21,386 nucleotides of DNA from Bacteroidota bacterium (GTDB lineage Bacteria > Bacteroidota > Ignavibacteria > Ignavibacteriales > Melioribacteraceae), in assembly GCA_021812745.1 (NCBI GenBank), contig JAKAMS010000006.1, forward strand, positions 1 to 21,386, given 5' to 3'. The notes beneath the pieces were generated by a model. The model was not told the origin of the DNA. It did no database searches and saw only the letters and a list, made by a program, of their open reading frames with translations. A program made the position numbers and the translations under genes. Numbering within the stretch: position 1 is the stretch's first letter; each line of letters opens with the position of its first letter. Positions 13,878 to 21,293 of the stretch are shown one piece after another.

Positions 13878-14222
13878 ATGCTTAATACAAATCTTACACA
13901 TATACTTTCCGAACAAGAGCACGCAAAACTTTTACAAGAAAACGAAAACGTAATGGTCTGCTGCGGAAGAATGGGACCAATGTGCATTCCCGTTTATGAA
14001 GTAATGGAAGAACTCGAAGGCGAATATACAAACGTGAAATTTGCCGATATGGAATTTGACATAGCCGATGCTAGAGTAATACGCAATTTGCCGGAAGTAC
14101 GCGGTTTTCAAGGAATTCCTTTTGTTATCTATTATAAGAATGGAAAAGTTGTAAAAGCAACAAGCAGCATTCAAAGCAGAGAGCAAGTAACTGCAATTCT
14201 CGACGAAAAATTCGGCAAGTAA
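13878..14222 (+). CDS. Atypical thioredoxin-fold protein (CCGRMGPMC active-site region)
   Basis: A 114-residue thioredoxin-fold protein. The fold is recognisable from MEELEGEYTNVKFADMEFD, the cis-proline stretch FQGIPFVIYYKNGK (about residues 80-93) and overall length. The active site departs from WCGPC: it reads C28-C-G-R-M-G-P-M-C36. Aligned by the following helix, Cys36 matches the resolving cysteine, while the nucleophile position holds a non-cysteine; Cys28 or Cys29 might take its role. ATG 13878 has AAGGAG upstream. The neighbouring trxB suggests that this is its dedicated partner. Function as a disulphide reductase is inferred and the chemistry is unclear. Confidence 0.85.
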   Translation: MLNTNLTHILSEQEHAKLLQENENVMVCCGRMGPMCIPVYEVMEELEGEYTNVKFADMEFDIADARVIRNLPEVRGFQGIPFVIYYKNGKVVKATSSIQSREQVTAILDEKFGK

Positions 14223-14251
14223 AAATTTATGGGGTTGTTATCAAAGATCGA

Positions 14252-14337
14252 TTTGTCATGCCGGACTCGATCCGGCATCCACATACTTTAGATTCCGCAT
14301 GAGGCATGCTTACCGCATGCAAGTGCTGAATGACAAA
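14252..14337. repeat. Palindromic intergenic repeat element (REP/MITE-like, 86 bp)
   Basis: Terminal inverted repeats TTTGTCAT (14252-14259) and ATGACAAA (14330-14337) enclose internal dyads GCCGGA-N5-TCCGGC and GCATGC...GCATGC. The GTCATGCCGGACTCGATCCG beginning is of a type widely scattered in bacterial intergenic DNA. It splits the thioredoxin-like gene from trxB. No second copy is in the window. Confidence 0.7.
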
Positions 14338-14380
14338 GAACGCTCTTTGAGATGGACGCTATTTTGAATTAGAGGTAAAA

Positions 14381-15334
14381 ATGGAAAATCATTTTGATGT
14401 AATTGTAATAGGTGCAGGCGCCGCGGGTTTAACAGCGGGGATATATTTGTCGCGCGCAAAGGTAAGCACATTGATTCTTAACAAAGGAGCCGTTGGCGGA
14501 CAGATGGTTTTAACTCACGAGATAGCAAATTATCCCGGTGTGGAAAGCATCAGCGGATATCAGCTTGCGCGCAATATGAAAACTCAAGCGCAAAAATTCG
14601 GCTGTGTGATTAAATCCAATATAAAAATCACAAAGCTTGATATTGAAGGCGAAATTAAATCCGTTGAAGTGAACAACAAAGAAGTTTACACTACTCACTC
14701 GGTCATTCTTGCAACCGGAGGAAAATCAAGAACTCTCGGCGTTCCGGGAGAAGAACAATTCAAGGGAAAAGGAATTTCTTACTGCGCCACATGCGACGGA
14801 GATTTTTTTCAAGATAAAGAAATTATTGTGGTTGGCGGCGGAAACTCCGCGCTGGAAGAAGCCGTCTCACTTACAAAGTACGCATCAAAGGTAACAATTG
14901 TTCATCAGTTCGATAATTTCCAGGCGCTTGAACATTACGTTGAAGAAGCAAAGAACAATTCCAAGATTAACTTCATAATGGAATCTAAGATAATTGAATT
15001 TGCCGGTGATGAAAGTCTTAAGAAAGTCCGAATACAAAATCAGGCAACAGAAGAAATAAAAGAGATGATGGTTGACGGCGTTTTCATTTTCATCGGTTAC
15101 GTTCCCAACACCGAAAGCATGGGCGGTAAAGTAGCGCTTAACAATTACGGTGAAATCATTGTTGATAAAAACATGGCAACTAACATTGCGGGTGTTTACG
15201 CCGCCGGTGATTCGATTGCTAAAAGATATAGACAGGTTACAACTGCCGTTGCCGACGGAACAATTGCCGCTTTAAGCGCTTCCGAGTATGTAAATAATAT
15301 TAAGAAAGAATTAAACACGGTTTCTGCAAACTAA
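14381..15334 (+). CDS. trxB: Thioredoxin reductase-like flavoprotein
   Basis: A 317-residue low-molecular-weight thioredoxin reductase. FAD motif GAGAAGLTAGIY (residues about 11-22), redox-active CATC (Cys135, Cys138), a second nucleotide-binding motif GGGNSALEEA, and the C-terminal FAD motif GVYAAGDS. It would pass electrons to the thioredoxin-like protein encoded 158 bases upstream. The NADPH-recognition signature HRRxxFRA of classical TrxB is replaced by HQFDNFQA (from His175): both arginines that contact the 2'-phosphate are gone. This points to NADH, ferredoxin or another donor; family relatives with other donors are known, but the donor here is not determinable from sequence. AGAGG precedes ATG 14381. 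Confidence 0.93.
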   Translation: MENHFDVIVIGAGAAGLTAGIYLSRAKVSTLILNKGAVGGQMVLTHEIANYPGVESISGYQLARNMKTQAQKFGCVIKSNIKITKLDIEGEIKSVEVNNKEVYTTHSVILATGGKSRTLGVPGEEQFKGKGISYCATCDGDFFQDKEIIVVGGGNSALEEAVSLTKYASKVTIVHQFDNFQALEHYVEEAKNNSKINFIMESKIIEFAGDESLKKVRIQNQATEEIKEMMVDGVFIFIGYVPNTESMGGKVALNNYGEIIVDKNMATNIAGVYAAGDSIAKRYRQVTTAVADGTIAALSASEYVNNIKKELNTVSAN

Positions 15335-15354
15335 AATATGGAAAGGTTTTTATT

Positions 15355-15549
15355 ATGGATACGAGCAGGAAAATAAGAATTGGTATAGGTGCCGTAATTA
15401 TTATTGCCGGATTAATTTCTCAATCCGGATGGTGGTTCGTGGGAATCTTTCCATTGTTCACCGGAATATTTAATACCTGTCCGGGCGGATCGTGCGAAGT
15501 CCCCGCGCCGAAAGTTAAACCGCCGGACATTAAGAAAGAGATAGAGTAA
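15355..15549 (+). CDS. Small DUF2892/YgaP-like membrane protein
   Basis: A 64-residue protein with two predicted membrane segments (about residues 8-24, IGIGAVIIIAGLISQS, and 26-41, WWFVGIFPLFTGIFN), followed by CPGGSC and a charged Pro/Lys tail. This matches the short DUF2892 domain that is also found as the C-terminal membrane part of YgaP rhodanese. The family's role is not firmly known; association with sulfur or redox genes is common. The two cysteines after the second helix could be redox-active or bind metal. It follows trxB by 20 bases with an AAAGG site, so it belongs to that transcript. Confidence 0.8.
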   Translation: MDTSRKIRIGIGAVIIIAGLISQSGWWFVGIFPLFTGIFNTCPGGSCEVPAPKVKPPDIKKEIE

Positions 15550-15553
15550 TTTA

Positions 15554-15970
15554 TTATTTGTCCAAGAACTTTTGAATTTTATTCTCGAGCTTGTTCCGAT
15601 TACCGACTTTTATTTCGCATTGCCAAATTATTAAGTAATCCCAATCAAGTTTTTTAAGATTGCGGTAATTGCATATGTCTTTCTTTTTGTTTCCTTCAAT
15701 TTTTTCTTTCCAAAATTTTTTATTTGTTGTAGGTAGTTTGGAACGGGTACAATTTTTATGTCCGTGCCAAAAGCAACCGTTAACAAAAATTACTTTTTTA
15801 TACCTCGGAAAAACTATATCGGGTTTGCCGGGTAAATCCTTTTTGTGAAGTCTAAAACGGTAACCGAGAGAGTGGGCAATTTTACGAATAGTAATTTCCG
15901 GCTTTGTATTCTTACCGGAAATCTTGGACATGATTTGGGAACGCTTCTGTTTTGAAAATATATCAGTCAA
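15554..15970 (-). CDS. vsr: Very short patch repair endonuclease
   Basis: A 138-residue Vsr protein, which nicks 5' of T in T:G mismatches created by deamination of 5-methylcytosine. Catalytic Asp51 (LPGKPDIVFP) falls at the same number as in E. coli Vsr; the FVNGCFWHGHKNC motif supplies His69 and probable zinc ligands Cys66, His71, Cys74, with Cys118 (IWQCEI) as the fourth. The start is TTG 15970, needed to include the conserved N-terminus (FSKQKRSQIMSKI); the only later ATG would delete it. It overlaps the methyltransferase stop by 8 bases. Relatives can also act as restriction enzymes in some operons, so a nuclease role here is possible. It converges with the DUF2892 gene. Confidence 0.95.
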   Translation of the reverse strand: MTDIFSKQKRSQIMSKISGKNTKPEITIRKIAHSLGYRFRLHKKDLPGKPDIVFPRYKKVIFVNGCFWHGHKNCTRSKLPTTNKKFWKEKIEGNKKKDICNYRNLKKLDWDYLIIWQCEIKVGNRNKLENKIQKFLDK

Positions 15971-16991
15971 GATATTGTTCTAAATGCTTTTTAATATTTA
16001 GACTTTGTAGATAACTAAACTTCGGTGGTAGAGAGTTACCGATCATTAATGCTAAAGAAACTTTACCAACTTCCAAAGGGAATTTGTAATCCGGCGGAAA
16101 AGATTGTAATAACGAGGCTTCTCTTGCGCTTATACATCTATCTTGTTCGGGATGAAGAAATCTACCTTTGGAAGGATTTAAACAGCCCCCTGTGATTGTT
16201 GTTGAGTAATCGTCCCATCTTAACCTTCCGTAAATGTCGTTGAAGCCTACATTTACTTTCTTATGACATTCAAGCGTGTCCCTTGCCGGCAAATCTTTCC
16301 TACCTCCTCCGTTTTTAGGAGTTCGTTGAATTCTATCTAGAATCTCTTCGGTGTGTTTTGGAAATATTTTATGAAGATCGTCTTTCGAATTTTCCGGTTT
16401 CGGTAAGTGTCCTATAATATCTCTAACCGTTACTTTTTTCTTTGAGCCCTCGGCAATATTTATTTTGCCTAATCTCGAAGCCACCAGAGTTAATCTTCTT
16501 CTTCTTTGAGGAATCTCATAATCTTTCATATTCACAATGGCAAAATTCGCCGCATTGGTATAACCCAAATCAACAAGTTCTTTTACAAAATCTTTAAAAC
16601 GATAATAATTCATTAATCCCGGAACATTCTCCAATAAGATTGTTTTGGGATTTAATCCTTTTACAAAACGAAGATATTCATCGATCAATGAATTGCGCGA
16701 ATCTTTAACATTTTTCTTTTTATTCTTTCTGCGAACGGAAGAAAACCCTTGGCACGGCGGACAGCCCGCCAATAAATCCAACTCATTGCCTTTAAGTAGT
16801 TTTTTTATTTCTGAAATTTTTACTTGTTTAATATCGTCCTCAATAACCTTTACTCTAGGGTGATTAAGCTTATAGGCTTTTACTGCATCTTTATCAATTT
16901 CGATTGCGGCAATAACTTTAAAACCCGCTTTAACCATTCCATTTGTTAAACCGCCAACACCCGAGAATAAATCAAGACTAATAAATGCCAT
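15963..16991 (-). CDS. dcm: DNA (cytosine-5)-methyltransferase
   Basis: A 342-residue C5-cytosine methyltransferase with SAM as donor. Motif I DLFSGVGG, motif IV with catalytic Cys80 (GCPPCQGFSS), motif VI LLENVPG, motif VIII QRRRRLTLV, motif IX (REASLLQSFP) and motif X (IGNSLPP) are all present in order, so the enzyme should be active. The target recognition region between VIII and IX is short (about residues 190-280) and does not tell the recognition site. Start ATG 16991 shares its A with the preceding TAA (TAATG), so translation is coupled to the receiver gene upstream. Together with Vsr this is a Dcm/Vsr-type pair, but fused to a signalling operon. The name dcm is by family, not by proven site. 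Confidence 0.95.
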   Translation of the reverse strand: MAFISLDLFSGVGGLTNGMVKAGFKVIAAIEIDKDAVKAYKLNHPRVKVIEDDIKQVKISEIKKLLKGNELDLLAGCPPCQGFSSVRRKNKKKNVKDSRNSLIDEYLRFVKGLNPKTILLENVPGLMNYYRFKDFVKELVDLGYTNAANFAIVNMKDYEIPQRRRRLTLVASRLGKINIAEGSKKKVTVRDIIGHLPKPENSKDDLHKIFPKHTEEILDRIQRTPKNGGGRKDLPARDTLECHKKVNVGFNDIYGRLRWDDYSTTITGGCLNPSKGRFLHPEQDRCISAREASLLQSFPPDYKFPLEVGKVSLALMIGNSLPPKFSYLQSLNIKKHLEQYLD

Positions 16992-18352
16992 TAGAAAATC
17001 TCGCTTATGTTTTTAGTCGTTGAATTCTGAAGTCCTTTGGGGAAGTCTTGTACACCATACCCCGAAATATTGTAAAGAATATGTTCTACTAAAGGTGTAA
17101 TGAAAGGCTCTGAAATGGAAATACGATCAACTCCTCTCACAACTGTTAAATGAGAATAGTCTAGAGGAACAATTCTGGGGTTTCCTTTTTTTTCTTCCGG
17201 TAAAGCAACCTCAATACTAGAAATCTCTTTAGGAAATAAAATATAATCATAAAAGCTATCGCCGATTGGAATGCAAGGCAATATAGTGGGTCCTTCAATA
17301 CTTGAAGAAACATTGACAAGTGATGTTGCTCTCATTTTTTTTATCTCGCCTTCACTTGCTGCTAACTTAAGTTTACGAACTAATTCCTTATTTTCTTTAC
17401 ATACTTTATAAATAGGAATTACCGTTAGATGACCAAAATTCTTTTTCCAGAATGTTTTTAGATGACAATCAGAAGAGACAACTAAATACTTAATGTTTTC
17501 TTTCCCCTCATAATCTACAATATCTCCTTTTCTTACTAGACCATCATTGGGCTTGTAGTACAGACGAAGAGACCACATTTTTTTCACAATTTCTTCTGAA
17601 CAAGTCGGCGTATAATTGGCATCAATTATTGGTAATTCATCACCAAAATTTTTAGAAATAAGTTCAGCCCTCAATTTATCAACTATCATTTCTGAAACAT
17701 CTTTTGCATTAAGTAAAATTTTGTTGCTTTCTTTGTCTTCCGAGCCAAATAGCCAAATGAAATCTTTAATGTCCGGTTTACCAAATTCAACGAGAAGATT
17801 TTCCATTGATTCGCGATTATAGATTCGCAATTCTTTGCTAAACTTATAGGCAAAATTATTTTTAGATAACGCCTCGGCCCATTCTATCAATTTCTTCGGT
17901 GAGTTTTTTTCAGATTTAATTATAAGATTTATCCGATTATTGTAATCATTAAATTCTTCTTTAATTATTCTCTCAACAGTTTCTTTTTCATCAGATCGAG
18001 TATATATAGCCACCAATGTAAAACTCTTTTGTAATATTTCTTTTAACAATTCCTCTGTTGGAGCCGACATTTTACCATAGTCCCAATCAAAAATAATAAA
18101 GTCCGGTAGGTATGATTCTTTATCAAAATTATTTAGATAAATATCGGGATTTCTAAACGCTGAAACGGACCAAGAATCTTTGTCGTTTATTAGATTTTCA
18201 AGTAATTCCTTTACTGGTTCTTCCCATTTATCTTCTTCTTCGTTTAATAGCAATTCGATATTAGAGGAATTTAATCTTCCGGTATCATCAATAAACAGTT
18301 TAGCGTCACCCAACGGAATGCTATCATCAATTAGACAAATACTATGTGCCAC
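16991..18352 (-). CDS. Response-regulator-like protein: N-terminal receiver plus unrecognised C-terminal domain
   Basis: A 453-residue protein. The N-terminal ~160 residues read as a receiver: acidic pair Asp9-Asp10 (ICLIDDS), likely phospho-acceptor Asp89 (FIIFDWDYGKMSA), Thr/Ser in VAIYTRSD and a conserved Lys146 (LIIKSEK). No DNA-binding helix-turn-helix is visible after it. The C-terminal part (about 240-453) has beta-rich stretches such as GDIVDYEGKENIKYLVVSSD followed by CHLKTFW, VIPIYKV and PCIPIGDSFYDYILFP, reminiscent of a small barrel but not assignable. Start is GTG 18352, sharing its first G with the kinase stop TAG (TAGTG). It is presumably the partner of the upstream kinase-like ATPase, and its output may act on the methyltransferase, Vsr or the DNA itself; this is inference. 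Confidence 0.75.
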   Translation of the reverse strand: MAHSICLIDDSIPLGDAKLFIDDTGRLNSSNIELLLNEEEDKWEEPVKELLENLINDKDSWSVSAFRNPDIYLNNFDKESYLPDFIIFDWDYGKMSAPTEELLKEILQKSFTLVAIYTRSDEKETVERIIKEEFNDYNNRINLIIKSEKNSPKKLIEWAEALSKNNFAYKFSKELRIYNRESMENLLVEFGKPDIKDFIWLFGSEDKESNKILLNAKDVSEMIVDKLRAELISKNFGDELPIIDANYTPTCSEEIVKKMWSLRLYYKPNDGLVRKGDIVDYEGKENIKYLVVSSDCHLKTFWKKNFGHLTVIPIYKVCKENKELVRKLKLAASEGEIKKMRATSLVNVSSSIEGPTILPCIPIGDSFYDYILFPKEISSIEVALPEEKKGNPRIVPLDYSHLTVVRGVDRISISEPFITPLVEHILYNISGYGVQDFPKGLQNSTTKNISEIF

Positions 18353-21027
18353 TATTTGACCCCCTCTTTTTTTGTCGGTGTTTTGGAAAAATCAAGAACA
18401 AATTGAGCGCCGCTTAATTCTTTTATTCTTTCTTTGTTGGGCGCCAAATATATATTTCCTTTCATATCGAAGATGTAATACTTACATATGTATAATCCTA
18501 GTCCGCTTTGAGGTGATTTTAAACTATAGCCGGGCTCAAAAACATGTGGTAAAATCGAATCATCAATGTCGCCGTTACTATCAGCAAATATTATCATTCT
18601 ATCTATTTCATCAACTCTAATTTTGATTTTTCTTTCTTCACATTGTTTTGCTTCCAACCAATAAATGCTATTATCAACTAGATTAGCGATTACTTGATTT
18701 AGCGCTCCGTAACGTGCGTATAGAAGAAATCCTTTTTTATTTTCCAATTCAAATTCTATTCCTGCCTTTTCTAGTTTTTTCCTAAACACTTCTTTAATAA
18801 ATCTAAAGGACTTCATTACATCAAATTCTTGTTTTGCTTCATTTCTGATCGCTCTCAAAGGGCTTAATCTTCTTAATTCATCCTTAAGAGATTCCAATGA
18901 AACCTTTAATTCTTCTTGTTGTTTATATGATAATTGACCCCCGTTTGCCACAATAAGAACTTTATTATAAAATCCCGATGTTAGTTTTTCAATTTCGTGA
19001 ACAGAAACCGAAACGGCTAAACCATAACCAGCTTGTTCGGTCAATAAATCTTGTACATGCTGCATGGCTTTTAAACTCTTTTCCATTTTCTTAAGCGAGG
19101 ATCCGAGTTCAAACAGTCTGTCTTTTGCAGCTTCCCCCTTTCCTAAATTAGCCAAGACTTCAGTTGGTAATTTTGTATACTGTTCAACCATCCCATTTAT
19201 AATAGCTGCAGCTTGCCTTGAAACATCACCTATTTTCTTAGGTTCTTTAAGTATATCGCCCGACAAATTATTGTAGCTTTCTCTTTTAGATTTATAATAA
19301 TTCTCAATCAACGCTAATATTACGGCTTTCGTTAATTGCGTCAAGTCGCTAAAGGCTGTATTATTTAATAGACCTTCGCGATTTGTCTTATCAATAAGAT
19401 CAATATTGCTGGTTTGTTCCAGCTCAATAGATCCAATAAAATTATAATAGGATATGTTCTTTCCGCTTTTTATGTGACGGGTACTCAAACCAAGCCAATC
19501 CAATTTAGATCCATCTTCCGACGAAAAAACATTAAGACCGTCTCTGTAAATAGATATTCCTCCAAATTGGTCGAGATATTGCTTGAAAGCATCTTCTTTC
19601 GGTCCCTCTATCCATGGACGTATTCTATACCAAGCATTTAAGTTTATAAAAAACTGCCCACATTTTGGTTTTCTTAAATCATTATTATCCGACACCCATT
19701 TTGTTTTCTCAAAAGTCCTTAAATCATAATCTTCTTTTTTAGTTGTTTGTTTAGGTAATGGTACTGAACGTGGGGGATTAAATGAAAGCTCGTAATCACA
19801 TACTCCATTTTCATCTACGATTCCACTGAAAGAAAATACCGGTTCAAATTCATCCGTTATCAACTCTTTTTCTAAATCAGGTATCTGTGGACAATTAATC
19901 GAAACATTAAAGTCATCCGGTCCTTTGTACGGCGATTTCAATTGAAGAATGGTTCGGTTAATATCATTTATCAATTTTTCAGTTAAACTAAATCCCGGCC
20001 TTCCTCCATATATGATTAATTGAGTACCGCTTTTTCTTTTCCCATAGTCTCTGGAAACTTTTCCTCTTGTTAAATGAATGCCTATAGAATCTAAGTCTGT
20101 TGAATGATTTTCATCATAATTATCAAATTTATCCCAATCAATTTCTAAAATATATTCATAATCGTTTCTTTCAACTTTTGTTTTAAGTATAAGTTTACTA
20201 CCTAGACGCCGTGTTGCAAAACGTCCAACACCTTTTTCTCCAACGGGTAACCTACCCCCATTTTCTTTCTTTATGTTTTTTATAAGAGCTTCAAAGGTTC
20301 CCAGCTTTCCCCTTTTGATTGCTTCGTTTCTTTCCTTTTTTATTTTTTCTTTTATGTTTGTTTTTAATGTTGATGCGGGGCGTAACCAACCCTTTTCGAT
20401 CGTCTCTTTATCCATTCCAATACCATCATCTTCAATAACTATTACCGGCCCTTTGAAATCATTGTATGCATATGCAGAAGTTGGTAATTCAACTAATCCG
20501 GGTACGTTTTCTATTATAATGTTACAATATGTGGCTCTCGCATCGTAGGAGTTTTTAATTAATTCAAGAATTCCCACTTTTTCTGTTGCGATAAGTTCTT
20601 CGCCTAAAACTCTCATTAGGTGTGCATCGGCGTGAAAACTAAGTCGAATACCTCCATCCAAACATATTTCTTCTAGTGCGCTTTCTTTGATTTGACGAAC
20701 GGCATTTTGCGGATTATAATATGGCGGAGTTTCTCTAGGTCCTGTTTCATCTTCAAAAGGAACATCTTTATTAAAAGGCTTATAATCTTCTATCTCAACA
20801 TAATATTTACCTGGTTCTCTTTTGTCTTCAATAGGTAATTTGCTGATTTTCCCTGTTCCATAGTAAACCCCTTTTCCGTTTCTTTTTGGTTCATAATAAA
20901 TGAACTCAATTTCATCATCACTGAAAAAATTTAGATACTTTTTGGGGAAATGGTATAACTTGCCAGTAAAGTCATTATACTCTTGAGAATTTCGATATTG
21001 ATCAAGGACTAAGAAAACCTTTTCCAT
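18352..21027 (-). CDS. MORC/paraMORC-like GHKL ATPase fused to a histidine-kinase-like C-terminal half
   Basis: An 891-residue protein. Residues about 15-110 look like a small PUA/EVE-like domain (LYHFPKKYL, IEFIYYEPKRNGKG, YYVEIEDYKPF), a type seen at the front of HNH restriction proteins. Residues about 125-350 form a first GHKL ATPase with N-box ELIKNSYDA (Glu155, Asn159, Asp163), DDGIGM, the lid GEKGVGR and SGTQL, then an S5-like region to about 570, as in MORC, Hsp90 and MutL. After a coiled region, VSVSVHEIEKL holds a likely phospho-His677; a second GHKL domain follows with N-box NLVDNSIYW (near 780), DSNGDI, FEPGYS and SGLGLYIC. MORC-like ATPases next to methylases and nucleases are described for restriction systems. 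First gene of the four-gene operon; AGAGGG lies before ATG 21027. Confidence 0.8.
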   Translation of the reverse strand: MEKVFLVLDQYRNSQEYNDFTGKLYHFPKKYLNFFSDDEIEFIYYEPKRNGKGVYYGTGKISKLPIEDKREPGKYYVEIEDYKPFNKDVPFEDETGPRETPPYYNPQNAVRQIKESALEEICLDGGIRLSFHADAHLMRVLGEELIATEKVGILELIKNSYDARATYCNIIIENVPGLVELPTSAYAYNDFKGPVIVIEDDGIGMDKETIEKGWLRPASTLKTNIKEKIKKERNEAIKRGKLGTFEALIKNIKKENGGRLPVGEKGVGRFATRRLGSKLILKTKVERNDYEYILEIDWDKFDNYDENHSTDLDSIGIHLTRGKVSRDYGKRKSGTQLIIYGGRPGFSLTEKLINDINRTILQLKSPYKGPDDFNVSINCPQIPDLEKELITDEFEPVFSFSGIVDENGVCDYELSFNPPRSVPLPKQTTKKEDYDLRTFEKTKWVSDNNDLRKPKCGQFFINLNAWYRIRPWIEGPKEDAFKQYLDQFGGISIYRDGLNVFSSEDGSKLDWLGLSTRHIKSGKNISYYNFIGSIELEQTSNIDLIDKTNREGLLNNTAFSDLTQLTKAVILALIENYYKSKRESYNNLSGDILKEPKKIGDVSRQAAAIINGMVEQYTKLPTEVLANLGKGEAAKDRLFELGSSLKKMEKSLKAMQHVQDLLTEQAGYGLAVSVSVHEIEKLTSGFYNKVLIVANGGQLSYKQQEELKVSLESLKDELRRLSPLRAIRNEAKQEFDVMKSFRFIKEVFRKKLEKAGIEFELENKKGFLLYARYGALNQVIANLVDNSIYWLEAKQCEERKIKIRVDEIDRMIIFADSNGDIDDSILPHVFEPGYSLKSPQSGLGLYICKYYIFDMKGNIYLAPNKERIKELSGAQFVLDFSKTPTKKEGVK

Positions 21028-21293
21028 TTGCCCTCTTTGGAAGTTTTATTTGAATTGATAGTATAAAATAAACAATTAGAGTTAATATTTGCATCCATTT
21101 ATATAAATTCTTTTCAATATCAAACAATCAATAGAGACGCCCCCATCTTACCCGGACTGGCATTGAGCGTCTTTACAAGAAATCCTTTTATAAATCCATT
21201 CCAAACAAACATTTGAACTTCTTGCACGCGAATTGAGTTTTGTCGTAAATTATATCCGGTTAATGAAGCTCCCCGACGCAAGCGTCGGGGTAT
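21028..21293. other. Intergenic region upstream of the kinase/Dcm/Vsr operon
   Basis: An A/T-rich, non-coding stretch that must hold the promoter of the four-gene operon; no clear promoter can be named. It contains two palindromic elements (21132-21175 and 21271-21290, listed separately) and otherwise nothing I recognise. Confidence 0.6.
21132..21175. repeat. Palindromic repeat with TAGAGACGC / GCGTCTTTA ends
   Basis: TAGAGACGC (21132-21140) and GCGTCTTTA (21167-21175) are complementary at 8 of 9 positions around a 26-base interior. The ends are of the GAGACGC...GCGTCTC kind that is dispersed in many bacterial genomes. Only one copy is in the window. Confidence 0.5.

Noticed and set aside
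15554..21027. Reading the operon as a plain Dcm/Vsr type II restriction system.
   Set aside because: No restriction endonuclease gene is present and the two upstream genes are signalling-type proteins tightly coupled to the methyltransferase.
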